28,571 nucleotides of DNA from Bacillota bacterium. GTDB taxonomy: Bacteria > Bacillota > Clostridia > Oscillospirales > Ruminococcaceae. Every line of letters starts with the position of its first letter. Positions within the stretch are counted from its first letter, which is position 1. The notes under the pieces are model-generated. The model had not been told where the DNA came from. It saw only the letters and a program-made list of their open reading frames with translations, and searched no databases. Location: contig JAEWWW010000136.1 in assembly GCA_023396215.1 (NCBI GenBank), positions 1 through 28,571 of the forward strand, in the 5' to 3' direction. Shown here piece by piece: positions 22,273 through 28,571 of this stretch. A program made the position numbers and the translations under genes.

Positions 22273-22995
22273 CTACTTAGCAAACAAAACAGCTTCCATT
22301 GTGCTTGCAGTTTGCTTCTTCTTTTCCATGACTTCACAGTAAATGTCGGCAGTTGTCCCCAACGAAGAATGCCCCAACATATCAGATATCACTTTTAAAG
22401 GGATGTCTGAATTTAAAAGTATGGTTGCACAACTGTGACGTAAGTCATGAAATCTAATATCGGGCAGCTCGGCATTAACAAGCATATTTTTAAAAATATG
22501 GTAAACTGTTTGAGGGCTTCTCCAGTCCCCTGTTTCTGTACAACAGACTAAATTCATGTCATTGTACATCTCGCCATATAAAAGCCTGTTCCGTGTAACC
22601 CATTGCTTTTGTCTTAATACTTCGTCAATTACAGATGTGGGAACACTTAGCGTTCTGTCACTTTTGTCTGTTTTTAAATCGTCTAAGCCCCAAAACTCAC
22701 TTGTTTCAGAAGTAGATTCGCTTTTGTCTTTCACACAAGTTAGTTGTCGTTGCACATGCACTGTATTGTTTTTAAAATCAAAGTCAGAAAACTTAAGGCC
22801 TAAGACTTCTCCCCTTCTCAATCCTAAAGTAATAGCAATTAAAACTTCTAAAAATATAGAGCTTCCCCTAGCTGCTTTTAAAAGTTCTTGAGCTTGTTGT
22901 TGAGTGAGTACGGTTGATTTATATTTCTTTTGCTTTGGAAGGTCTGCAAAAGCACATGGGTTTTTAACAATAAAATCATCGCCGACCGCATCATT
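22273..22995 (-). pseudogene. Tyrosine integrase, C-terminal half only
   Basis: The frame holds a phage/ICE-type tyrosine-recombinase catalytic domain: first Arg in LGLRRGEVLGL, HDLRH (HxxR) in DIRFHDLRHSCATILL, and the nucleophile Tyr in GHSSLGTTADIY. The end MEAVLFAK is like other tRNA-site integrases. The N-terminal arm-binding and most of the core-binding domain are absent. Homology begins near NDAVGDDFIVKNPCAFADL, and upstream the frame reads nonsense through the relaxase remnant. The DNA here is clearly AT-richer than both sides. It reads toward the tRNA, as in intact elements. The residual catalytic domain alone is unlikely to recombine DNA. Confidence 0.85.
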
Positions 22996-23353
22996 TAATC
23001 CTGTCGCTGAACCGGCGCAGGGCAAAAGCCGAGCCGATAAAATTTCGGAATTTGCGTTTACAATCCAGTGCGGTAGAGTTGAAAATGATGTGATTATGGA
23101 CATGTTCCCTGTCGATATGGGTACAGGCGACGAAAGCGTGTTTGCCTTTTGTAAAGGCCATTGCAAGCTCCCGCCCGATGCGGTTCGCCTCCTCAGGTGT
23201 CACCTCTCCAGAGAGAAAGGCTTGGCGGGTATGATAGGCGATGATGTCGCTGCCGCCCTGACTGCGCCCGGTGAGCTGTACATACTGCCGCTTGGAAAGT
23301 GCGAACTCTGCATCGGCGGTCCGGGAAGCACACTCATAGGACGAAATCAGTTT
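22991..23353 (-). pseudogene. Relaxase (MobA/VirD2-like) N-terminal fragment
   Basis: The frame shows the histidine-triad metal site of plasmid/ICE relaxases, HIDREHVHNHIIFN, with upstream EFALSKRQYVQLTGR and TPEEANRIGRELAMAFTKGKHAF, and downstream STALDCKRKFRNFIGS. The first about 45 residues with the catalytic Tyr region and everything after RRFSDRI are missing. On the left it is cut where integrase sequence begins; on the right it is fused in frame to an antirepressor tail. GC content is higher than in the integrase part. Confidence 0.85.
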
Positions 23354-23662
23354 GCCGTCCGGCGTGCAGTAGGTTCGGGATTTGGTGTAGCCCTTATTTG
23401 CGTACCGCTGGTACAGCAGCCACGCCCCGCCGAGTCTGCACTGGATGCCCATATGGTGAAGAAGCCGGTTGAACTCCACCGCGGTCATGCCATAATCCTT
23501 GGTGATGATGCTGACCGGCACGACCCCGCCGCTTATGAGAACACAATCGCAGTACCGGGCTTTGGACGAGAGAGTCTGCACCCGGTCGAGCAGGGCGGCG
23601 GTTTTGCCCTTTTCGGCCTGAAGCCTCTGGAGAAGCTCAAAAGCGTACTCCTGGCTTACGCC
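23354..23662 (-). pseudogene. Phage antirepressor C-terminal (KilAC/ANT) fragment
   Basis: The frame is open from 23662 (just after a TAA) and reads a short coiled segment (EYAFELLQRLQAEKGKTAAL). The ANT/KilAC-type domain follows: SIITKDYGMTAVEFNRLLHH, then GIQCRLGGAWLLYQRYANKG and YTKSRTYCTPDG. There it passes in frame into relaxase sequence. No start codon or N-terminal BRO/AntA domain is present, so it is a 5'-truncated fragment. It indicates that prophage as well as conjugative-element DNA contributed to this scar. Confidence 0.8.
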
Positions 23663-23863
23663 TTAAGGCGTTGCTATTTTGGATAGCCCTATGGGCGTTT
23701 GTCAATACTACCGGCTTGCCGGTGGATTTTTATTTCTTGGCCCGCAGTTGCTCCCGCCCATATCACCGTTTATTGCATCAAGTAATCAAAGCTGCTTTGT
23801 GCGCAGAAATGGCCGTTTAAAGTTCTGCTTTTTCTACTTTTTTTAATAAGTTTCGTTTTGTGA
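23663..23863. other. Spacer right of the element remnant
   Basis: No gene. It contains small hairpins (ACCGGC/GCCGGT near 23711-23724; GCCTTAAGGC near 23661). I found no copy of the tRNA-Ser 3' end here, so a right attachment site is not visible. Confidence 0.4.
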
Positions 23864-23910
23864 TTGACAAAAAATATGGACTATATTATAATAAATAATA
23901 ATAGTTATCA
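23864..23910 (+). promoter_or_regulatory. Consensus promoter with PerR/Fur-type operator
   Basis: TTGACA (23864-23869) and TATAAT (23887-23892) are exactly 17 bases apart, a perfect sigma-A promoter. Over and just after the -10 lie two overlapping 7-1-7 boxes. TTATAAT-A-AATAATA (23886-23900) matches the PerR box at 11 of 14. TAATAAT-A-GTTATCA (23896-23910) matches the Fur box TGATAATNATTATCA at 12 of 14. Because the second gene is a catalase, PerR is the better guess. Confidence 0.65.
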
Positions 23911-24079
23911 TTAGTGTTCTATAACAGCTATAAAATAAGAGCATCGGTTTGCGGAGCAATGCTTTGGCTTTCCGGGGTGCTCTGCCTCCTCTAGCCTGCC
24001 CCCTGTTTGGGTTGCTCCCTGCCGGCTGTTGTAAGGGTTCTTTTGTGGGGAAGAGATATAAAAAGAAAGAAGAAACAAG

Positions 24080-24730
24080 ATGAAACGCATGTTTGGCACG
24101 GTGGAAGCCGTTTTTGATATCCTTTATCTCGCCGCCGCCCTCATCCTCGGCGCTGTGCTGCTGGGTGATATGGCGGGCAATCAGGCGCGCATACTGGCGG
24201 GCGCCATGGCCTTGGTTTTGGCCTTTGGAGATGCTTTTCACCTGATACCCCGCATCATTGCGATTTTTACCGGGCAGGAGGAACGTCTGCGGCCTGCTCT
24301 GGGGCGGGGAAAGCAGATTACCTCGATTACCATGACGGTGTTTTACCTGCTGCTGTGGCAGATTGGCGGGCTGGCGGTTTCGCCGCCGGGCGAGCTGGCC
24401 GGTTCTTACATAGTCTACCTGCTGGCCGCCGTGCGGATTGCCCTCTGCCTGCTGCCCCAAAACGAATGGCAGCAGCGGTACCCCCCTGTGGGCTGGGCGG
24501 TGCTGCGCAACCTGCCGTTTTTTCTGCTGGGCGTTGTCGTCGCGGTGCAGTTCTATCTGCAAAGAAGCGCGCTGCCGGGGCTTGGCCCCATGTGGCTTGC
24601 CATCGCCCTCAGCTTTGGGTTTTACCTCCCGGTGGTGCTCTATGCCAACCGCAACCCCAAGGTGGGCATGCTGATGCTGCCCAAAACCTGTGCCTATCTT
24701 TGGATGCTGACCCTATGCTTGTCTTTGTAG
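24080..24730 (+). CDS. Integral membrane protein of unknown function
   Basis: The 216 residues hold about six to seven hydrophobic helices: FDILYLAAALILGAVLL, ARILAGAMALVLAFG, ITMTVFYLLLWQIG, IVYLLAAVRIALCLL, FFLLGVVVAVQFYL, LAIALSFGFYLPVVL, and a last one at the C-terminus. The motif FGDAFHLIPRI after helix 2 is conserved-looking, with charged and His residues at a helix boundary. No named family is recognised. The ribosome binding site is weak (A- and G-rich). It is the first gene after the PerR/Fur-type promoter and lies 73 bases upstream of the catalase, so the two are likely co-expressed. Confidence 0.8.
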   Translation: MKRMFGTVEAVFDILYLAAALILGAVLLGDMAGNQARILAGAMALVLAFGDAFHLIPRIIAIFTGQEERLRPALGRGKQITSITMTVFYLLLWQIGGLAVSPPGELAGSYIVYLLAAVRIALCLLPQNEWQQRYPPVGWAVLRNLPFFLLGVVVAVQFYLQRSALPGLGPMWLAIALSFGFYLPVVLYANRNPKVGMLMLPKTCAYLWMLTLCLSL

Positions 24731-24803
24731 GGAGGAACTTACCCAATCCCTTATAGATAATATCCCTGCGACATTAAATAACCCAAACAGAAAGGAGCAA
24801 ATT

Positions 24804-26318
24804 ATGAGCAAGTACAAAAAACTAACCAACGAGGCGGGCGCCCCTGTCGCCGACAATGAGAATGCCATTACCGCCGGCCCCCGCGGCCCTGTTGTGATGC
24901 AGGACGTGTGGCTGATGGAAAAGATGGCGCACTTTAACCGAGAGGTTATCCCCGAGCGCCGGATGCATGCCAAGGGCTGGGGCGCCTATGGTAAATTAAC
25001 CGTTACCCATGATATTTCGCAGTATACCAAGGCGAAGGTGCTTCAGCCCGGCGCTGAAACCGAGTTGTTTCTTCGTTTTTCCACCGTTGCGGGCGAGCGC
25101 GGCGCCGCCGACTGTGAGCGCGATATCCGCGGCGTTGCCGTCAAGTTCTACACCGAGGAGGGCAACTGGGATTTAGTAGGCAACAACACCCCCACCTTCT
25201 TTATCCGCGACGTACATAACTTTTCCGACCTGAACCGTGCCGTGAAGCGCGACCCCCGCACCGGCCGCCGTTCGGCCCAGAACAACTGGGATTGCTGGAC
25301 GCTGCTGCCCGAGTGCTTCCATCAGATTACCGTTGTGATGAGCGACCGGGGCATCCCCGCCTCCTTCCGCAACATGCACTTCTTCGGCGAGCACACCTTC
25401 TCGTTCTACAATGAGAAGAACGAGCGGGTCTGGTGCAAGTTCCACTTTAAGACCCAGCAGGGCATCAAGAACTTCTCCAATGAGGAAGCCGCCAAAGTCA
25501 ACGGAATGGACCGCGAGTTCCACGGCAAAGACCTGTTTGAGGCCATCGAGCGGGGCGACTTCCCCAAATGGACCATGTATGTGCAGATTATGACCGAGGA
25601 GCAGGCGAAAAACCATTACGAAAACCCCTTCGATATCACCAAAATCTGGCGTCATGCCGAGTACCCCCTCATTGAGGTGGGCGTCCTCGAGCTGAACCGC
25701 AACCCCGAAAACTACTTCGCGGAGGGGGAGCAGTCCGCCTTTACCCCCGCCCATGTGGTTCCCGGCATCGGCTTTAGCCCCGACCGCTTTTTGCAGGGCA
25801 GGCTGTTTTCCTACGGCGACGCGCAGCGCTACCGTCTGGGCGTTAACCACAACCATATTCCGGTGAACCGCGCCAAGGTAGAGGTTAACGAGTATCACCG
25901 TGACGGCGCTATGCGGGTAGACGGCAACTACGGCGGCGCACCCGCCTACACCCCCAACAGCTACGGCGCATGGACAGCCCAGCCCGAGGTGATGGAGCCT
26001 CCTCTGGATTTGGAAGGCGCGATGTACCGCTACGACCCCAAGGACGACCCCACCGACGATTGCTTCCGCGCGGGCGGCAACCTGTGGCGCGTCCTGACAG
26101 AGGATAAAAAGCAGATTCTCATCGAGAACACGGCCGGGGATATCGCCCCCTGCACCGTGAACATCAAGTACCGCCACGCGGTGCACTGCTATCTGGCCGA
26201 CCCCGAGTACGGCGAGCGCTTTACCAAGGCCGCCGGGCTGGATTTTGATAAGGTCAAGGAGCTTGCCAAGCTGGACCACGCCGGTCTTACGCAGGCCACC
26301 CTCTCTGAAACAATGTAG
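24804..26318 (+). CDS. katA: Monofunctional heme catalase
   Basis: Catalase splits hydrogen peroxide to water and oxygen using heme b. The 504-residue length is that of small-subunit clade-3 enzymes. Catalytic His55 lies in PERRMHAKGWGAYG and the distal Asn127 in DLVGNNTPTFFIRD. The proximal heme ligand Tyr337 is in RLFSYGDAQRYRLG. VNHNHIPVN matches the variant found in gut anaerobes. All key residues are present, so it should be active if heme is available. AAAGGAG precedes the ATG. Control by PerR is inferred from the upstream operator. Symbol katA is by similarity of type, not of locus. Confidence 0.95.
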   Translation: MSKYKKLTNEAGAPVADNENAITAGPRGPVVMQDVWLMEKMAHFNREVIPERRMHAKGWGAYGKLTVTHDISQYTKAKVLQPGAETELFLRFSTVAGERGAADCERDIRGVAVKFYTEEGNWDLVGNNTPTFFIRDVHNFSDLNRAVKRDPRTGRRSAQNNWDCWTLLPECFHQITVVMSDRGIPASFRNMHFFGEHTFSFYNEKNERVWCKFHFKTQQGIKNFSNEEAAKVNGMDREFHGKDLFEAIERGDFPKWTMYVQIMTEEQAKNHYENPFDITKIWRHAEYPLIEVGVLELNRNPENYFAEGEQSAFTPAHVVPGIGFSPDRFLQGRLFSYGDAQRYRLGVNHNHIPVNRAKVEVNEYHRDGAMRVDGNYGGAPAYTPNSYGAWTAQPEVMEPPLDLEGAMYRYDPKDDPTDDCFRAGGNLWRVLTEDKKQILIENTAGDIAPCTVNIKYRHAVHCYLADPEYGERFTKAAGLDFDKVKELAKLDHAGLTQATLSETM

Positions 26319-26446
26319 CAACGGCACCGGATGTGGGCTTCTCCCCCGCTCCTGGGGCGGTGTCTCAGCAGGCAAAACGCCGATGAGGCGTAGCCTGAGC
26401 ACAGCCCCGGCTCATAGAGAAACGAAACTCGAAGCATAAATAAATG

Positions 26447-26500
26447 AAAAAGACATGGTTTGCTGTCCCGAAGCGGCGGCAAACCATGTCTTTTTTGTTT
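26447..26500 (+). terminator. Terminator of the catalase transcript
   Basis: A 17-base arm (26447-26463) pairs perfectly with 26479-26495 across a 15-base loop. A T-rich tail follows. It lies about 130 bases past the catalase stop. Confidence 0.9.
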
Positions 26501-26710
26501 TGCGGCTATCCTTACCGGCTATGCTGGAAACGCCAGCCGGGCCATGGGACTTTTGTATTGCCCGCTGATTATGAAGACAACAAAGTCGCCCCAACAGGGC
26601 AGTGGGCTGCCAACAATATTTTCGTCTGTTGACCGGCAGTGTCAAAACAGCGGGCAACCGCATAAAATGAATCCCCCTGTTTAACCTGCCGTCGGGGCTG
26701 CGCCGTCACA
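26501..26710. other. Spacer between converging genes
   Basis: I see no gene or recognisable element in this stretch; small frames on both strands lack ribosome binding sites and domains. Confidence 0.4.
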
Positions 26711-26748
26711 TAAAAACCCCGCTCAAACCAAAGGGTTCGGGCGGGGTT
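26711..26748 (-). terminator. Terminator of the SatP-type transporter gene
   Basis: Arms 26741-26748 and 26715-26722 (AACCCCGC) with inner GAACC/GGTTT-type pairing are followed on the minus strand by a T-run, 25 bases past the stop. Confidence 0.85.
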
Positions 26749-26772
26749 GCGCCAAAGTATCACAAAGACCGC

Positions 26773-27384
26773 TTATCTCTTTTTAGAAAAAATATGAAAG
26801 GGGCTGCCAATGGGCAAAAACTTTCTGCCAAAGTGGTTGTTCAGCACGTTTGCGCCGCAGCCGTAAAATGACAAAAGGGCTATGACAAGCTCCGCATAGG
26901 CTGCCATATTGTGAAATGCCGTATGTACCGCGCCCTCGGCGATAAAGGTGCTGACCGCCAGCCCCACAAACAGCACATCGATGGCCACAAAGATGCAGAA
27001 CAGCACCTTGTTGGTTTCCATCGAGCCAATGGTGAGGAAGAGGGTTAAAATCAGGTAGCCCACAAAGGCAACCCCCAGTTGGCGGGTATCCGCATTCCCC
27101 TGCAGATAAACGCCCAACGCGCCCAGCTTAATCAGCCATGAGGTTGCCATCCCCAGCCAAAAGAAGCCGTAGGCGCAAAAAGCGGTGGCGCCAAAGACGT
27201 TGCCCTTTTTATAATCCAGCATACCGGCTACCAGCTGGGCCAGCGCCCCCAAAAAAATGGCCCAAGGCAGCACATAGGCCACTCCGTAGGTGATGCCCAG
27301 CTTCTGGCTGGAAGCAACCAGCGTTACCATCGCAAGGCCGAACAGCCCCAGCGCCGAGGGGTCCACATGTGTTTTTTCCGACAT
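26773..27384 (-). CDS. GPR1/FUN34/YaaH-family (SatP-type) acetate/succinate transporter
   Basis: The family comprises six-helix membrane channels or transporters for acetate and other short monocarboxylates. The 203-residue product begins with the diagnostic N-terminal motif in diverged form (DPSALGLFGLAM against NPxPLGL). Six hydrophobic helices follow, and FWLGMATSW and YGCGANVLNNHFGR are family-like. The C-terminus is short and basic (FSKKR). I prefer the ATG at 27384; GGAGG is 11 bases upstream and overlaps another in-frame ATG at 27402. It is monocistronic. Direction and true substrate are inferred from the family. Confidence 0.9.
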   Translation of the reverse strand: MSEKTHVDPSALGLFGLAMVTLVASSQKLGITYGVAYVLPWAIFLGALAQLVAGMLDYKKGNVFGATAFCAYGFFWLGMATSWLIKLGALGVYLQGNADTRQLGVAFVGYLILTLFLTIGSMETNKVLFCIFVAIDVLFVGLAVSTFIAEGAVHTAFHNMAAYAELVIALLSFYGCGANVLNNHFGRKFLPIGSPFHIFSKKR

Positions 27385-27436
27385 AAATTCTACATCCTCC
27401 ATTATCCGTTGCCCTATTTTGTGACACACGAATGCT

Positions 27437-27465
27437 ATCGTATCAAATGCCGCGGGGGATGTCAA
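27437..27465 (-). promoter_or_regulatory. Sigma-A promoter of the SatP-type gene
   Basis: On the minus strand TTGACA (27465-27460) and TACGAT (27442-27437) are 17 bases apart, about 50 bases before the start. Confidence 0.8.
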
Positions 27466-27594
27466 GATAAGGCGAAAGCCGGCGGCTCCCGGCCTTTTGC
27501 GGCGGCGCTTCTCCCCTGCCAGACAGTGAAATAGACATAGGAGCCTTTCACAGGATGGAGCTTTTCAGCAAAGCACACAAACTTCCTTGGGGCG

Positions 27595-27625
27595 TTTGCA
27601 ATTATCTGCTAAAATACTATATAAT
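27595..27625 (+). promoter_or_regulatory. Promoter of the second HAD gene
   Basis: TTGCAA (27596-27601) and TATAAT (27620-27625) are 18 bases apart, about 75 bases before the start codon. Confidence 0.6.
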
Positions 27626-27700
27626 TTCAGTGGCAGCGGGGGCGCTTTATGCCTCCCCCGCAAAAGAAGCCGCACTACCGTGAAAGGAACAGAAGCATCT

Positions 27701-28504
27701 ATGCAAAAGGTTGTTTTTTTTGATATCGACGGCACACTGGTTGGCCCCTCCGACACCATTACTCCTTCCGCCCTGCGCACCATTCACGCGCTGCGCGCAA
27801 ACGGCATAAAAACCGCCATCGCCACCGGGCGTTCGGGGCTTGAGATGGACTGGTTTAAGGAGCGCCACCCTGTCGAGTTGTTCGACGCCTTAATCTACGG
27901 CAACGGCACTCAGGTTGAGATAGACGGCAAGTCGATTACCAGCCTCTACATAGACCCTCAGGAGGTCGCCGACATTATCGAGGTAGCCCGCAGGCACAAC
28001 ATCGTTTACGGGGTAATAGATAAGCAGAGGATGCGCATGAACGTTGAGCGGCACCCCCTGCTGGAATACTTTATGGATGGCATCTTTGCAAATGCCGAGG
28101 GCCTGTGCGACCCCAATTATCACCTGACTCACGACATCTGCGCCGGGGTTCTGCTCACCGATATACACACCGCCGAGCGGCTGTTTGAGCCGGTGCTGCG
28201 CCAATGCGAGGTTGTACAGGGCATCAGGATTGGCGGGGCGACGGGCGATCATCTGGATTTTTGGCGCAAGGACATCACCAAGGCCTCTGCCATTGCGGAG
28301 GTGGTGGGGCTGCTGGGCTCGGATATGCAGCATGCCTACGCCGTCGGCGACGGCTTTAACGACATTCAGATGCTGGAGCAGGCCGGAGTTGGTATCGCCA
28401 TGGGCAACGCGGACCCCCGCGTGCAGCAGTATGCCGACTTTGTCACCAAGCGCTACGACGAGGACGGCATCGAATATGCCATGAAGCATTTCGGGCTGAT
28501 TTAG
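27701..28504 (+). CDS. HAD-IIB (Cof-type) phosphatase
   Basis: A second haloacid-dehalogenase hydrolase, 267 residues, only distantly similar to the one at 9201. Motif I is FFDIDGTLVGPSD (Asp8 nucleophile, Asp10), motif II ATGRSG, motif III Lys in WRKDITKASAI, motif IV GDGFNDIQMLEQAG. The cap between motifs II and III is the IIB type. The start is the ATG at 27701, with AAAGGA about 12 bases upstream; the longer frame from 27587 runs through the promoter. Substrate unknown. The stop at 28504 is complete, so the gene is not cut by the contig end. Confidence 0.92.
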   Translation: MQKVVFFDIDGTLVGPSDTITPSALRTIHALRANGIKTAIATGRSGLEMDWFKERHPVELFDALIYGNGTQVEIDGKSITSLYIDPQEVADIIEVARRHNIVYGVIDKQRMRMNVERHPLLEYFMDGIFANAEGLCDPNYHLTHDICAGVLLTDIHTAERLFEPVLRQCEVVQGIRIGGATGDHLDFWRKDITKASAIAEVVGLLGSDMQHAYAVGDGFNDIQMLEQAGVGIAMGNADPRVQQYADFVTKRYDEDGIEYAMKHFGLI

Positions 28505-28540
28505 AGATAGACGGTTTAACCATAATAATGATTACGAGGC

Positions 28541-28561
28541 GGGGGGGGGGGGGGGGGGGGG
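28541..28561. other. 21-base G homopolymer at the window end
   Basis: An unbroken run of 21 G, followed by TTGGGGAGGG to the end of the window. Its position at the very end and its purity suggest a sequencing or assembly artefact (for example low-signal G calls) rather than genomic sequence. Confidence 0.75.
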
Positions 28562-28571
28562 TTGGGGAGGG

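Noticed and set aside
23663..24079. Right attachment site (copy of the tRNA-Ser 3' end)
   Set aside because: I looked for the TTCGAATCCCTCTCTCTCCG segment or parts of it to the right of the element scar and found none in the window.
23843..24562. 239-codon minus-strand frame opposite the membrane protein
   Set aside because: Shadow of the membrane protein gene; would also cross the perfect-consensus promoter.
28541..28571. G-quadruplex regulatory element
   Set aside because: A pure terminal G homopolymer is better explained as a sequencing artefact than as biology.
1..28571. CRISPR array, defence island or biosynthetic cluster
   Set aside because: No regularly spaced repeats, cas genes, restriction enzymes, toxin-antitoxin pairs or synthase modules were seen in any frame.

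Overview
The window reads as chromosome from a moderately GC-rich, endospore-lineage Clostridia, most like an Oscillospiraceae-type gut anaerobe. This is inferred from gene content and signals, since no 16S is present: strict SD/sigma-A signals, a CIRCE element at groESL, a Cheo-type LexA box at uvrB, abrB-like Spo0A boxes, NrdR, SecDF as two proteins, and a PF12897-type aminotransferase. Most genes are on the minus strand and are ordinary housekeeping genes.

Layout: uvrB with an SOS-type operator (166-2136). A probable padR-nfeD-SPFH membrane operon whose promoter contains a palindrome (2354-4284). groES-groEL behind CIRCE (4454-6512). A stand-alone double DUF1508 protein (6814-7188), an AraC/GyrI-like regulator (7768-8634) and a Cof-type HAD phosphatase (9201-10064), all on the plus strand. 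nrdR, a small DUF6514-like gene with tandem Spo0A-type boxes, and a TIM-barrel isomerase-like gene (10204-12003). A small membrane protein (12248-12517). A 0.5 kb non-coding block rich in hairpins (12623-13020). secD-secF and purB (13033-17041). A decayed coiled-coil ORF, a lipoprotein and an aminotransferase (17328-20037). asnS (20418-21812).

A tRNA-Ser(GGA) at 22031-22122 is followed by the wreck of one or more integrated elements. A tyrosine-integrase C-terminal half, a relaxase N-terminal piece and a phage-antirepressor C-terminal piece are butted together on the minus strand (22273-23662), with no full-length gene left. Next come a membrane protein and a clade-3-type catalase behind a perfect-consensus promoter carrying a PerR/Fur-like operator (23864-26318), a GPR1/FUN34/YaaH (SatP-type) transporter (26773-27384), and a second HAD phosphatase (27701-28504). 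The window ends in a 21-nt G homopolymer that looks like a sequencing or assembly artefact.

The most unexplained material is non-coding: (i) a roughly 100-bp dispersed element present twice in the window, in opposite orientations, with conserved 18-nt and 21-nt blocks and a hairpin whose sequence differs but whose position is kept; (ii) next to one copy, a chain of four near-perfect hairpins, one with a GTGA tetraloop inside a 13-bp closing stem, preceded by a promoter-like sequence; (iii) paired, inverted Spo0A-type boxes around a small uncharacterised gene. I saw no CRISPR array, no recognisable defence system and no biosynthetic cluster.
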